NCBI RefSeq assembly: GCF_003691585.1
Contig: NZ_CP033169.1
Coordinates: 2,356,001-2,420,000 of the forward strand
Direction of reading: 5' to 3'
DNA length: 64,000 nt
Source: Biomaibacter acetigenes
GTDB taxonomy: Bacteria; Bacillota; Thermosediminibacteria; Thermosediminibacterales; Tepidanaerobacteraceae
Below, piece by piece: positions 7,748 to 19,845 of the stretch (the stretch's first letter is position 1; each line of letters starts with the position of its first letter). The translations under genes and the position numbers were made by a program. The notes below the pieces were generated by a model. The model was not told where the DNA came from. It searched no databases and saw only the letters and a program-made list of their open reading frames with translations.

Positions 7748-9754
7748 CTATCTCATAAAAAGCGGTGCAAACACCAGCGCCACGATCGTCATTAGCTTTA
7801 TCAATATGTTGAGCGATGGTCCGGAGGTATCTTTGAAAGGATCTCCTACGGTGTCCCCTACCACGGCAGCTGCATGGGTGGGTGTGCCCTTGCCTCCGTA
7901 GTTCCCCGATTCGATGTACTTCTTGGCATTGTCCCAGGCGCCGCCGGAGTTTGCCATCTGAATGGCTATCATGACGCCGGTCACCAGCGCTCCCGCCAGG
8001 AGGCCGCCCAGAGCTTCTCTCCCGAATATCAGACCCACCGCCAGAGGTGCCGCTACAGCCATGAGCCCCGGTATAATCATTTCTTTTAGTGCGGCGGCGG
8101 TGCTGATATCTACGCACTTTGCATATTCGGGCCTGGCTTTGCCTTCCATGAGGCCGGGAATGGTCTTAAACTGTCTTCTTACCTCTTCTATCATCTGGAA
8201 GGCCGCCTTACCGACGGCTTCCATGGTCATGGCCGAAAAGAGGTAAGGCAACATGCCGCCGATTAAGAGGCCCATTATGACATCGGCCCTCAGGAGGTTT
8301 ATGCCCTCCCTCAAGCCCGCAGCGGTGGTATAGGCGGAAAAGAGGGCCAGGGCTGTTAGAGCCGCAGAACCTATGGCGAACCCCTTGCCTATGGCCGCAG
8401 TGGTATTGCCTACAGAGTCGAGTTTGTCGGTGATCTTTCTTACTTCAGGGTCAAGTTCTGACATTTCGGCTATGCCTCCGGCATTGTCTGCTATGGGACC
8501 GTAGGCGTCCACCGCTACCGTCATCCCGGTGGTGGAAAGCATACCTATGGCTGCCAGGGCAATACCGTAAAGGCCTGCAAATTTATAGGCTATGATTATG
8601 GCAAAAGCTATAAACAATACGGGCCATGCGGTACTCTTCATGCCCACCGCCAATCCGGAGATAATATTCGTGGCGGGGCCTGTCTGGGAAGATTTGGCTA
8701 TACCCTGGACCGGAGGGTTATCGGAGGATGTATAGTATTCGGTTATCATACCTATAATGATTCCTACGATGATTCCTGAAGCTGTGGCATAGAAAACTCC
8801 CAGTTCTCCCAGAATGTATTTGCTCAAAAAGAAGGATGCCAGTATTATGAGTATGCCGCTGGCAAAGGTTCCGTTCATCAGGGCTTTCTGGGGGCTTGCC
8901 CCTTCACCGGTTTTAACAAAGAGAGTGCCGATAATGGAACTTAAGATTCCCGCTGCAGCTATTACCATGGGAAATATTATGCCCTTGATGCCATAAGGCT
9001 GGCCGGTGACGGTGCTTACTGCTACGGCTCCTATGGCCATGCCAGATACGATGGATCCTACATAGGATTCGAAGAGGTCTGCACCCATACCCGCCACATC
9101 GCCCACATTGTCACCCACGTTGTCCGCTATAACTGCAGGGTTTCTGGGGTCATCTTCGGGAATTCCAGCCTCCACCTTGCCCACCAGATCTGCTCCCACG
9201 TCGGCGGCTTTAGTGTATATGCCGCCTCCCACCCTGGCAAAAAGGGCTATGGAGCTGGCTCCTAGAGCAAATCCGTTTATAACGTCAAAACTCTTTATGT
9301 CGGCCGGGTTGCCGAATATGAAGTAAAGTATCCCGAGGCCCAAAAGGCCCAGGCCTACTACAGACATACCCATTACCGCTCCTCCGGAAAAGGCTATGGC
9401 CAGGGCTTTATTCTGGCCTTCCCTGGCAGCGTTGGCTGTGCGGACATTGGCTCTGGTAGCAACATTCATACCTATGAAGCCTGCCGACACCGAGGCTATA
9501 GTCCCGGTTATGTAGCTTACCGCAGTCTGCCAGTTTATGAATATGCTAATTACAATAAACATGACAATAACAAATATGGCAAGGGTCCTGTATTCCCTGA
9601 AAAGAAACGCCATAGCCCCTTCATGGATAGCATCGGAAATTTCCCTCATGCGTTCATCTCCTGCAGGGCTTTTTACCACTCGCATAGCCAGCATGTATGC
9701 AAAAGCGAGGGCCACTATGCCCATGACAGGGGCTGATACGATCAAGTTTTCCAT
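7748..9754 (-). CDS. hppA: Membrane-bound cation-pumping pyrophosphatase
   Basis: 668 aa from ATG 9754, chosen because GGAGGG lies 7 nt upstream; an ATG 15 nt earlier overlaps that site. The protein has about 16 hydrophobic segments and the family core [35 protein letters not shown] (residues about 190-225) that binds Mg-PPi. It couples PPi hydrolysis to H+ and/or Na+ transport across the membrane. In [13 protein letters not shown] the residue after GNTT is Ala, the family marker for K+-dependent enzymes; K+-independent ones carry Lys. K+-dependent members are often Na+ pumps, but ion specificity is not settled here. It follows secG after a terminator. Confidence 0.95.
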   Translation of the reverse strand: MENLIVSAPVMGIVALAFAYMLAMRVVKSPAGDERMREISDAIHEGAMAFLFREYRTLAIFVIVMFIVISIFINWQTAVSYITGTIASVSAGFIGMNVATRANVRTANAAREGQNKALAIAFSGGAVMGMSVVGLGLLGLGILYFIFGNPADIKSFDVINGFALGASSIALFARVGGGIYTKAADVGADLVGKVEAGIPEDDPRNPAVIADNVGDNVGDVAGMGADLFESYVGSIVSGMAIGAVAVSTVTGQPYGIKGIIFPMVIAAAGILSSIIGTLFVKTGEGASPQKALMNGTFASGILIILASFFLSKYILGELGVFYATASGIIVGIIIGMITEYYTSSDNPPVQGIAKSSQTGPATNIISGLAVGMKSTAWPVLFIAFAIIIAYKFAGLYGIALAAIGMLSTTGMTVAVDAYGPIADNAGGIAEMSELDPEVRKITDKLDSVGNTTAAIGKGFAIGSAALTALALFSAYTTAAGLREGINLLRADVIMGLLIGGMLPYLFSAMTMEAVGKAAFQMIEEVRRQFKTIPGLMEGKARPEYAKCVDISTAAALKEMIIPGLMAVAAPLAVGLIFGREALGGLLAGALVTGVMIAIQMANSGGAWDNAKKYIESGNYGGKGTPTHAAAVVGDTVGDPFKDTSGPSLNILIKLMTIVALVFAPLFMR

Positions 9755-9817
9755 TAATTGTCCCTCCATATTAGGTTAGTATAGAATTTACATCCAAATC
9801 ATGTAATATAAACCTTG

Positions 9818-9838
9818 AAAAAAAGCCGCTCCTGCGGC
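9818..9838 (-). terminator. Terminator after secG
   Basis: Read on the minus strand: GCCGC-AGGA-GCGGC followed by seven T (plus-strand A run at 9818-9824). It separates secG from hppA. Confidence 0.8.
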
Positions 9839-9844
9839 CTTTGA

Positions 9845-10072
9845 CTACTTTAAAAATACCATCATTATAATTGACATCGCCAGAAAACCTACTGCCAGCA
9901 ACTCGGTGTAGCGTGCAAGTTTTTCATCTATGCCTTTCTTTTTGCCAAAGAAAGTTTCCGCTCCCCCAGCAATGCTACCGGATAGTCCGGCACTTTTACC
10001 CGATTGAAGTAACACAGTTGCAATAAGTCCCAGGCAAATCAAAACATATACAATCATTAAAAATATCTCCAT
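9845..10072 (-). CDS. secG: Preprotein translocase subunit SecG
   Basis: 75 aa from ATG 10072, set by AGGAGGTG upstream. Two membrane segments flank the family loop LLQSGKSAGLSGSIAGGAETFFGKKKGID. SecG is the small SecYEG subunit that aids preprotein translocation. Its position after eno is the common Firmicutes arrangement, although a 290-bp gap with its own promoter and an eno terminator separates them. Confidence 0.95.
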   Translation of the reverse strand: MEIFLMIVYVLICLGLIATVLLQSGKSAGLSGSIAGGAETFFGKKKGIDEKLARYTELLAVGFLAMSIIMMVFLK

Positions 10073-10103
10073 CAGTGCACCTCCTGAAAATTTTACGAAT
10101 GTT

Positions 10104-10132
10104 ATTTTACCACAAAGCCTGTAAAAACTCAA
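10104..10132 (-). promoter_or_regulatory. Promoter of secG
   Basis: On the minus strand: TTGAGT (10132-10127), 17-nt spacer ending TGG, TAAAAT (10109-10104), about 30 nt before the secG start. The rest of the 10073-10359 gap is AT-rich, with only the eno terminator recognisable. Confidence 0.6.
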
Positions 10133-10330
10133 TATACATTGGAAATAATTATGACATATTTTTTCAACTTATTTACATAAATGTTGTGACCTATTTGTTA
10201 AAACAGCCATCTTTTTAAACTTTATTACATTGTTTCATGATATACTAATTGCCCTATCCTCTACTGCTTATTATTTACATATTTCCCCTTTTTATCGTTA
10301 ATCAAACACAATTTTGGGTCATAAAATAAA

Positions 10331-10350
10331 GTGACCGGAATTCCGGTCAC
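10331..10350 (-). terminator. Terminator of the glycolytic operon after eno
   Basis: A perfect 20-bp palindrome, GTGACCGGAA/TTCCGGTCAC, 10 bp past the eno stop. On the minus strand it is followed by CTTTATTTTAT. Confidence 0.75.
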
Positions 10351-10359
10351 CCTGGGTTT

Positions 10360-11661
<1,302 letters not shown>

Positions 11662-11682
11662 CTACTTTTTAAAGTAATTGAT

Positions 11683-13237
11683 TTATAAATCAGATTCCAT
11701 CAATGATTCTCCGGTCATTTCTTCCGGCTTTTCAATATTTAAAAGTTCCAGCATGGTAGGTGCCACATCTGCCAGCTTCCCCGGGTGCAGCCTGTAGTGT
11801 CTGTCGCCCACCAGGATAAAGGGCACGGGATTGCTGGTATGGGCGGTATGGGGTTCGCCGCTGGTATAATCCACCATCTGTTCCGCATTGCCGTGGTCGG
11901 CGGTAATGAGCACGGTGCCGCCCTTTTCACGGATGGATTCTACCACCCTTCCTATACATTTGTCAACGGCTTCCACCGCTTCTACTGCCGCCTCAAAAAC
12001 ACCGGTATGGCCTACCATATCTGAATTGGCGTAGTTCAATATGATGACATCATATATGTCTTCCCGGATTTTTTCTATGACCTTGTCGGTGACCTCATAG
12101 GCACTCATTTCCGGCTTCATGTCATAAGTGGCCACTTTGGGCGATGGAATCAGGATACGGTCCTCGCCGGGATATGACTTTTCCACGCCGCCGTTGAAAA
12201 AGAAAGTAACGTGGGCGTACTTTTCCGTCTCGGCTATGCGAAGCTGTTTCAGTCCGGCCCTGGATATCACTTCAGCAAATATATTGTCAAGGGATTGAGG
12301 TTCATAGGCGATGTGGGCGTTTTTTACCTTCACATCGTACTGGGTCATGCACACGAAAAGCACCGGGAATAAACCCTTTTTACGCTCAAAACCTTGAAAA
12401 TCCTCGTTGCAGAAGGCATAGGTAAGCTGCCGGGCTCTATCGGGCCTGAAGTTAAAGAAAATAATCGAATCTCCTTCTCTCACAGTGCCCCGAGGTTTTC
12501 CATTTTTATCCACTATTACCGTGGGCACCACGAATTCATCGGTTTCTTCCCGGGCATAGCTCTTTTCAAGGGCTGCCAGGGCATTGTCGGCTTTCATCCC
12601 CTCGCCGAAAACAATTGCATTATAGGCCTTTTCGGTCCTGTCCCATCTCTTATCTCTATCCATGGCATAATAGCGGCCGGCGATGGTGGCTATCTCACCG
12701 ATGCCAAGCTCGCCCATCACGTTTTCAAGGCGTTTTATATATATTCCCGCATTGGCCGGCGGCACATCCCTTCCATCGAGAAAGGCATGAACATACACCT
12801 TTTTCAAGCCTTCCTGTTTTGCCATTTTCAAAAGGGCCAGAAGATGGTCTATATGGCTGTGCACCCCCCCCATCGGATAAAAGCCCCATCAGATGCAGGG
12901 CACTGTCATTTTTTCTGGCATTGTCCATGGCATCCAGCAAAACCTGGTTTTTAAATAAGCATCCCTTTTTTATATCCTCGCTGATTCTGGTAAATTCCTG
13001 ATAAACAATGCGGCCTGCTCCCAGATTCAAATGACCAACTTCCGAGTTGCCCATCTGCCCTTCGGGTAGTCCCACGGAAAGGCCGCTGGTTTCCAGGATA
13101 GTATTGGGATAATACCGCATGAGTTTATCAAAATTGGGGGTTTGAGCTTTCAGGATGGCGTTTCCTTCGGCCCGCTCATTGATCCCCCATCCATCGAGGA
13201 TCATTAACATTAATGGCTTTTTTGACACTGTATTCAA
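11683..13237 (-). pseudogene. gpmI: 2,3-bisphosphoglycerate-independent phosphoglycerate mutase, split by an apparent +1 frameshift
   Basis: The enzyme converts 3-phosphoglycerate to 2-phosphoglycerate using two Mn ions and a phosphoserine. The N-terminal frame starts at 13237 (LMILDGWG; catalytic Ser65 in [10 protein letters not shown]) and reads to LLSDGG. The continuing sequence [16 protein letters not shown] is found in another frame from about 12873 to the stop at 11683, with the metal motifs [10 protein letters not shown] and [12 protein letters not shown] intact. The switch is at a run of eight G on the coding strand (12864-12871); seven would restore one 517-aa protein of normal length. 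Everything else is conserved, so a sequencing error or very recent mutation is likely. Neighbours: tpiA 3 bp upstream, eno downstream. Confidence 0.9.
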
Positions 13238-13240
13238 CTC

Positions 13241-13999
13241 CTAGTTTTGGTTAAATGCCGCTATTGAATAAAATCCGTCAGGTTTCAGGCTGGCACCGCC
13301 CACCAGGGCTCCGTCTATGTCGGGCTGTGCCATGAGCTCTTTTATATTCTCGGGTTTAACACTGCCGCCATAGAGGATCCTTACCTTATTCGACACACCG
13401 GCATTAAAGAGATCCGCAATCTTTTTTCTGATGGCTCCGATAACCTCCTGGGCATCCTGGCTGGAGGCAGTTTTACCCGTGCCGATGGCCCAAATGGGTT
13501 CATAAGCGAAAACTATCTTCTGCACTTCTGCATCGGTAAGTCCTTCAAGAGCCTTTTCAACCTGCCCTAAAACCCAGGACATGGTAATGCCCTGCTCTCT
13601 TTGCTCCAGAGTTTCTCCCACGCAAATGATGGGTGTCAATCCATATTTTAAGGCAGTCTTTACCTTTTTATTCACTGTTTCGTCGGTTTCGGCAAAATAC
13701 TGCCGCCTTTCCGAATGGCCTATAATCACGTAATCGCAGGGAATTTCTATCAGCATGGCCGGAGAAACTTCTCCGGTAAAGGCCCCCTTTTCCTCCCAGT
13801 GCAGGTTCTGGGCTCCCAGCTTCACTGCTGTGTCTTTCAATTTCTCCGCAGCGGGCCACAGGTCCGTGAAAGGCGGGCATATCACCACCTCGACCTCTAA
13901 ACCCTTTGCCTTCGGTAAAAAGGCTTCCAGAAACTCCAGGGTTTCCCTTCTATTATTGTGCATCTTCCAGTTGCCAGCTATCAAAGGTATCCTGTTCAA
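13241..13999 (-). CDS. tpiA: Triosephosphate isomerase
   Basis: 252 aa. It interconverts dihydroxyacetone phosphate and glyceraldehyde 3-phosphate. Active-site elements are all present: AGNWKMHNN (Lys12), VIIGHSERR (His), FAYEPIWAIGTG (Glu), and the phosphate-binding YGGSVKPEN and GALVGGASL loops. It sits between pgk (29 bp upstream) and gpmI (3 bp downstream) in the glycolytic operon. Confidence 0.97.
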   Translation of the reverse strand: MNRIPLIAGNWKMHNNRRETLEFLEAFLPKAKGLEVEVVICPPFTDLWPAAEKLKDTAVKLGAQNLHWEEKGAFTGEVSPAMLIEIPCDYVIIGHSERRQYFAETDETVNKKVKTALKYGLTPIICVGETLEQREQGITMSWVLGQVEKALEGLTDAEVQKIVFAYEPIWAIGTGKTASSQDAQEVIGAIRKKIADLFNAGVSNKVRILYGGSVKPENIKELMAQPDIDGALVGGASLKPDGFYSIAAFNQN

Positions 14000-14028
14000 A
14001 ATATCACCCCCGGGGATAAATTTATTAA

Positions 14029-15213
14029 TTATTTATCATTGAGCACCGCCACTCCGGGCAGTTCCTTACCTTCCAGGAATTCCAGCGAGGCTCCACCGCC
14101 GGTGGAAATATGGGTCATGGCATCGGCAAAGCCCAGTTGTTCCACCGCCGCCGCCGAATCTCCACCGCCTATGATGGTTACGGCACCGGATTCTGCCATG
14201 GCCCGGGCTACAGCCAGAGTCCCTTGCGCGAACTCGCGAATTTCAAAAACTCCCATGGGACCGTTCCATACCACAGTCTTTGCATCCTTTATAACCTTTG
14301 CGAATTTCTCCCGGGTCTTTTGGCCGATGTCGACTCCCATTAAATCTTCTGGGATTTCACTAATGGGAACTGTACTGAAGGGCACACCCTCCTTTAATTC
14401 CGTTGTAACCACCACATCGTCGGGAAGAAGCAGGTTAACTCCCCTTTCCTTGGCCTGCTTCAAAAGGTCCTCCGCAAGCTCAATCTTATCCTGTTCCAGC
14501 AGGGATTTGCCTATTTCATATCCCATGCTCTTCAGGAAAGTATAAGCCATACCCCCGCCGATGAGCAGAGAATCCACTTTAGTAAGGAGATTTTGAATAA
14601 CGCCTATCTTATCCCCGACCTTGGCACCACCCAGAATTGCTACAAAGGGTCTTTCGGGATTCTCCAGGGCCTTGCCCATGACCTCAATTTCCTTTTTCAT
14701 CAAATACCCGGCTCCGGCGGGCAGGAACTCCGCTACTCCTGCGGTGGATGCATGGGCTCTATGGGCTGTGCCAAAGGCATCATTTATATAAAGTTCAGCA
14801 AGACTTGCGAGCTTTTTGGCAAATTCCCTGTCATTTTTTTCCTCTTCCGCATAAAATCTCACATTTTCGAGCAAGACTACATCTCCCGGCTTGGCGGCCG
14901 CCACTGCCTTTTCAGCGGGTTCCCCGATACAGTCTTCTGCCATTGTCACATCTTTTCCCATCAATTCCGAAAGTCTCTTTGCCACAGGACCAAGGCTGTA
15001 TTTCATATTCACTTTTCCCTTAGGCCGGCCCAGATGGGAAGCCAGTATGACCTTCGCCCCATGTTCCGAAAGGTATTTTATTGTAGGCAGTGCAGCCCTT
15101 ATTCTGGTGTCATCGGTAATGTGCCCCTGTTCATCCATGGGCACATTGAAATCCACCCTGACCAAAACTTTCTTGCCATTGACATCAAAATCTTCAAGAG
15201 TTTTTTTATTCAC
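14029..15213 (-). CDS. pgk: Phosphoglycerate kinase
   Basis: 394 aa. It transfers phosphate from 1,3-bisphosphoglycerate to ADP. Motifs: RVDFNVPMD and HLGRPKG in the N-terminal (3-PG) domain, [14 protein letters not shown] in the hinge/nucleotide region, [11 protein letters not shown], and the C-terminal [13 protein letters not shown] plus [13 protein letters not shown]. The start overlaps the end of cggR by 8 bp, so translation of the two is coupled. Confidence 0.97.
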   Translation of the reverse strand: MNKKTLEDFDVNGKKVLVRVDFNVPMDEQGHITDDTRIRAALPTIKYLSEHGAKVILASHLGRPKGKVNMKYSLGPVAKRLSELMGKDVTMAEDCIGEPAEKAVAAAKPGDVVLLENVRFYAEEEKNDREFAKKLASLAELYINDAFGTAHRAHASTAGVAEFLPAGAGYLMKKEIEVMGKALENPERPFVAILGGAKVGDKIGVIQNLLTKVDSLLIGGGMAYTFLKSMGYEIGKSLLEQDKIELAEDLLKQAKERGVNLLLPDDVVVTTELKEGVPFSTVPISEIPEDLMGVDIGQKTREKFAKVIKDAKTVVWNGPMGVFEIREFAQGTLAVARAMAESGAVTIIGGGDSAAAVEQLGFADAMTHISTGGGASLEFLEGKELPGVAVLNDK

Positions 15214-16246
15214 TCTCTATCCCTCCTTCTATTTCAAGAAGCCTTCGTGCGGCTCCCTCATCAGTTATAAGTACCGTCGGATGGTGGTACCTTAAAAAAG
15301 CCTGTATGGCCGGCGCCTTACTGGCGCCGCCGGCGATGGCTATTACCGTCCTGATGTTTTTCAGGTCCTTGATAGAAAGCCCAACACTGGTGGTGGTATG
15401 GACTATCATGCCCTCCTTATTAAAGTAAAATCCAAAGGCTTCGGCCACGGCGCCTTTTTTCAATATCTCCCCGACTTCTTCCTCGGACAGGCCCCGCCGC
15501 CGGGCCATTTCCTCGGCACCGCCGATGCCGTGGAGCAGTATGCTGGCCTGGCGGATGGTGGCTATGACCTCCTTGATGCCCGGTTCGTTCACTACCGACT
15601 CCATAGCATCGGCGCCCAGATTGTCGGGAACATAAAGAAGCCTGTATTGAGCTCCCAGCTTTTCTGCCAGCTCTGCGGCTATGGTGTTGGATTGCAGTTC
15701 CACTCTTTCGCCCAGGCCTCCCCTGCCGGGCACCACGATAACATCTTCAAATCCTGAAGCAGGAGTCATGCTTCTGGGTATTTGAGCCATGGTGGTCCCG
15801 CCCGTTACAGCTACAATATCCCTATTTTTCAGGAACGATATAAGGTTTCGGGCCGCTTCCTTGCCCAGTTGCTTCTTGATGGCCTCATCTTGATCTGAAT
15901 CCCCGGGAACGATAATAACATGCTGACAGTGAAATTTTTCCATGACGCTTTGGGCAACAGGGTTCAGGCCTTTCAGATAAAATATGAAATTTTCAAGCCG
16001 GGAAATTACATCTTCTCCTTCGCCGGACACCTTCATTCCCTTTTGCTCAATTTCTATCAGACCCTGTTCCTCCAGCTTTTTTATCTCGTTCCTGAGGGGC
16101 CTTTCCGACCAGGAGATTATTCCGGCCAGGGCTCTCCTACCAATGGGCTGGTTAAAATAGATATTCTGCAGGATGGTATAGCGGTTTTCCACCTCTTTCA
16201 CAACTTCAGGAACTATTTTTTTGAGCAATTCCGCCACTTGTTCCAT
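15206..16246 (-). CDS. cggR: Central glycolytic gene regulator CggR (SorC family)
   Basis: 346 aa from ATG 16246, set by AAGGAG 7 nt upstream; a longer frame to 16276 runs into the upstream hairpin. An N-terminal winged-helix region ([40 protein letters not shown] over residues 24-63) precedes a SorC sugar-binding domain with [10 protein letters not shown] and [12 protein letters not shown]. CggR represses glycolytic genes and is released by fructose-1,6-bisphosphate. In Bacillus the order is cggR-gap-pgk; here gap precedes cggR. A CggR-type tandem operator lies in front of gap. Confidence 0.92.
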   Translation of the reverse strand: MEQVAELLKKIVPEVVKEVENRYTILQNIYFNQPIGRRALAGIISWSERPLRNEIKKLEEQGLIEIEQKGMKVSGEGEDVISRLENFIFYLKGLNPVAQSVMEKFHCQHVIIVPGDSDQDEAIKKQLGKEAARNLISFLKNRDIVAVTGGTTMAQIPRSMTPASGFEDVIVVPGRGGLGERVELQSNTIAAELAEKLGAQYRLLYVPDNLGADAMESVVNEPGIKEVIATIRQASILLHGIGGAEEMARRRGLSEEEVGEILKKGAVAEAFGFYFNKEGMIVHTTTSVGLSIKDLKNIRTVIAIAGGASKAPAIQAFLRYHHPTVLITDEGAARRLLEIEGGIESE

Positions 16247-16262
16247 GTATAATCTCCTTAGT

Positions 16263-16292
16263 TTAAAATAGCCCAAAGATGGGCTATTTTAA
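16263..16292 (-). terminator. Strong hairpin between gap and cggR (attenuator or processing site)
   Basis: 12-bp stem: TTAAAATAGCCC (16263-16274) and GGGCTATTTTAA (16281-16292), loop 6 nt. It begins 1 bp after the gap stop and ends 3 nt before the cggR ribosome site. The A/T-tract arms resemble a bidirectional terminator with the U-tract inside the stem. Confidence 0.7.
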
Positions 16293-16293
16293 C

Positions 16294-17322
<1,029 letters not shown>

Positions 17323-17336
17323 TTATGTATTTTGTT

Positions 17337-17355
17337 CTGCTGAAAAATTCAGCAG
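17337..17355 (-). promoter_or_regulatory. 5' UTR hairpin upstream of gap
   Basis: 8-bp stem CTGCTGAA/TTCAGCAG with a 3-nt loop, 12-20 nt before the gap ribosome site. It lacks a T-run and is more likely an mRNA-stability element or part of a processed 5' end than a terminator. Confidence 0.5.
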
Positions 17356-17426
17356 CAATATCCTAATTTAAGAATTAGTTATTAAAGTAAATTTTATGCA
17401 GTATGGCTATATATAGGATTATGTGG

Positions 17427-17462
17427 GACGCTTTAAGACCCATATTTTTATTTTATGTCCCA
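17427..17462 (-). promoter_or_regulatory. Tandem CggR operator
   Basis: On the minus strand TGGGAC (17462-17457) and TGGGTC (17442-17437) are direct repeats with a period of exactly 20 bp; CGTC follows the second repeat after 6 nt (17430-17427). This spacing matches the known Bacillus CggR operator (CGGGAC-N6-TGTC-N4, twice). It lies downstream of the promoter and upstream of gap. Confidence 0.75.
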
Positions 17463-17497
17463 TATGGTCCAAAAAATCAGGGTTATATTAAACCCCA

Positions 17498-17525
17498 ATT
17501 ATATATTTCTACACCTTTTGGTAAA
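17498..17525 (-). promoter_or_regulatory. Probable promoter of the gap-eno operon
   Basis: On the minus strand: TTTACC (17525-17520), 16-nt spacer, TATAAT (17503-17498). Transcription would start near 17490, placing the CggR operator about 25-65 nt downstream, as in Bacillus where CggR blocks elongation. Confidence 0.6.
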
Positions 17526-17549
17526 TTCCTGCTTCACAAGCAAAATTTT

Positions 17550-18940
17550 TTAATACCTTTTTCTCTTGGCTGATGATGGGATGCCTATCTCCTCCCTGTA
17601 CTTTGCAACGGTCCTTCGAGAAATGATAATACCCTTTTTCTTTAAATCATCGGCTATTTTCTGATCGCTCAGCGGATTGTAGGGATCTTCGCCTCCGACC
17701 ATTTCTTTTATCATTTTTTTGATGCTCTCGGAGGAAGTAGATGAACCATTGGTATTATCCAGGCCGTTTTTAAAGAAAAACTTCAGTTCAAACAGCCCCC
17801 GGGGAGTTTGAACGTACTTTCCGCTTATGGCTCTCGAAACGGTAGACTCATGAATACCCACCCTGTCGGCGATCTGCTTCATGGTAAGAGGTTTGAGACA
17901 TGTGACGCCGTAATCCAGGAAATCCCTCTGCACTTCTACTATGGTGCTAATCACCTTGTTTAAGGTGATGCGGCGCTGTTCGATACTTTTAATGAGCCAT
18001 AGGGCTGAATCCAGTCTTTGAGATAAAAATTTGGATATGTTGGATTCCCGGTTTTCTGAATAAAGGAGGGAACGGTAATAGGAATTAATGGACAGCCTCG
18101 GTGATACACTGTCATTCATGATTACCACATAATCATTGCCCACCTTTTCAATAACAGCATCCGGAATGATATACTGGGTATCATTCACAGAAGAGAAATT
18201 CCTTCCGGGCTTGGGATCCAGCGTCAATATAACATCTTTAAGCCTCTGAACTTCGGAAAGGGATATGTTTAGCGCCTCGGCAATCCTGCTGTAACGGGCT
18301 TCAGCCAGGTCCTTCAGGTGGCCGGTTATTAATTCCTTTATTTTGGGCATATCTATATTTCTCTGTTCAACCTGAATCAAAAGGCATTCAATAAGGTTGC
18401 GTGCTCCGATTCCGGCAGGCTCGAAGGTCTGAATAAGCTTCAATACCTTTTCCACTTCTTGTTCGGATACTTTTAAAAGTTTCGCAGCCTCGGCAGTGCT
18501 TATAGTCAAATAACCCCTTTTATCAAGGTTTCCTATAAGAAACTCCCCGATTTTAAATTCCGTCCTGGATATAGAGCAAAGGTGAAGCTGCATTATGAGA
18601 TGTTCTTGAAGAGAAGGTGTTGAGGATACGAAATTTTCAAATCCCAATTCTTCTTCTTTTTTTCCAGCGGAAATCTCAAAAAATCCAGGTCCGAACAATC
18701 CTGAAAATAGTCCTCCCAATCAATAGTGTCGGAATCCTTTTGGCTCTGCTTATCAATGATATCATCATTTTTGGGAATATCCTCATTCAAATCCAACAGG
18801 GGATTTTCAAGAAGCTCCTGTTCTATATATTCATCGAGTTCCAGTGCGGACAGCTGTAATATTGTGATGGCCTGCCTCAACTCCGGTGTCATGACAAGCT
18901 TTTGCGTTTGTGAAAGCGTGAGGCTGAAACTTGCCTGCAT
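17550..18940 (-). pseudogene. rpoN: RNA polymerase sigma-54 factor, split at a -1 slippery sequence
   Basis: Sigma-54 directs transcription from -24/-12 promoters with AAA+ activators. Frame 1 starts at ATG 18940: the activator-interacting N-terminus (LSLTLSQTQKLVMTPELRQAI, then ELLENPLLD) and the acidic linker up to FPLEKKKK. It then ends after 18 further codons. The core-binding domain, helix-turn-helix (MKQIADRVGIHESTVSRA) and RpoN box (SRRTVAKYREE) continue in the -1 frame to 17550. The junction is A7 on the coding strand (18657-18663), read GAA-AAA-AAG, so it contains A-AAA-AAG in frame. Eight A, or a -1 slip, yields 463 aa of normal length. Sequencing error, real mutation and recoding are all open. 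Confidence 0.88.
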
Positions 18941-18984
18941 TTTTAACCCCCCAAAGGCCTAGAAGTGTTTCAAAACTATATCTT

Positions 18985-19013
18985 TATATATAATATATTC
19001 TATAAAACATCAA
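18985..19013 (-). promoter_or_regulatory. Candidate promoter of rpoN
   Basis: On the minus strand TTGATG (19013-19008), 17-nt spacer, TATATA (18990-18985). The region is very AT-rich, so the call is tentative. Confidence 0.4.
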
Positions 19014-19154
19014 TTTTTCCTCTTTTTTTTCAACAAATCCCCGTGTATACTATATCCTTGAAGTTAAATCTGTTATATATAACTACTTTATTAATTATTA
19101 TATCATAAAACAGTTATACGTGGAAGCCAATTTCAACCGGTTTGAAAGTTTTAA

Positions 19155-19182
19155 AAAACAGGATCCTGTCGGACCCTGTTTT
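19155..19182 (-). terminator. Terminator after the YflT-domain gene
   Basis: AAAACAGG (19155-19162) pairs with CCTGTTTT (19175-19182); on the minus strand a T run follows. It lies just past the stop at 19188. Confidence 0.75.
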
Positions 19183-19187
19183 AATGC

Positions 19188-19694
19188 TCAATGTGTTTCG
19201 ACATCTTTTGCTCCGTTTTGTCTCATTATCTTGGCCGCATTGCCCACTTTCTGCTCGTGCGCCCTAACTACTGCTAAAATCCTGCCTTTTTTGACTTCAC
19301 CCTCGTAATAACGGCCTCTCTCTTCGGGAATCCCCCAGTCAATCAAACCTCCGGCCACTCCACCGGTGGCAGCCCCGGAGATCAAACCAGCTATGGGGCC
19401 GGCCGCAATGATCGGTCCGAGGCCCGGTACGGCTAATGCACCTGCTCCAAGGGCAAGGCCTGCAAGGCCCCCGAGAACTCCGCCTGTGGTGGTCCCGTCA
19501 GCCACTGTATCCATGCCGAGGTTACCATCACCATCATCATCATCATCGCCATTGCCGCCTCTTCCGGCTTCTCCTTTTGCTCCTTTTGCCACAATGGATA
19601 TTTCGTTGGTATCAAAACCGGAATTTCTCATCTGGGAAACGGCCTTTTCCGCCTGTTCCTTACTGTCAAACACACCTATGACGGTCTTAACCAT
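19188..19694 (-). CDS. General stress protein, YflT/GSP17M-like domain with glycine-zipper segment
   Basis: 168 aa. Residues 1-40 (KTVIGVFDSKEQAEKAVSQMRNSGF) match the heat-induced stress protein YflT domain. A low-complexity acidic stretch GGNGDDDDDGDGN follows, then a Gly/Ala-rich segment (GGVLGGLAGLALGAGALAVPG) able to insert in a membrane, and a C-terminal beta-alpha piece VRAHEQKVGNAAKIMRQNG. The role is unknown beyond stress association in Bacillus. It is divergent from the coiled-coil gene at 19846; the 150-bp gap between them shows no clear promoter motif. Confidence 0.75.
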   Translation of the reverse strand: MVKTVIGVFDSKEQAEKAVSQMRNSGFDTNEISIVAKGAKGEAGRGGNGDDDDDGDGNLGMDTVADGTTTGGVLGGLAGLALGAGALAVPGLGPIIAAGPIAGLISGAATGGVAGGLIDWGIPEERGRYYEGEVKKGRILAVVRAHEQKVGNAAKIMRQNGAKDVETH

Positions 19695-19845
19695 TCAGGC
19701 ATTCCTCCTCATAAAAGTTTAAACAGTCTTATTTTATCCTTTTTTTATCATGTTATACCGCCCTGGTTTTCCATAAAAGATGTATTGATCTTTTAAAAAA
19801 GGAAATATTAAAAAAGAAAAAAATTAAAAGCGAGGAGGAAAAACT

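Noticed and set aside
17408-17425. An alternative gap promoter at TATATA downstream of the CggR operator
   Set aside because: Its -35 match is weak; the upstream TTTACC-16-TATAAT promoter fits the known CggR arrangement better.
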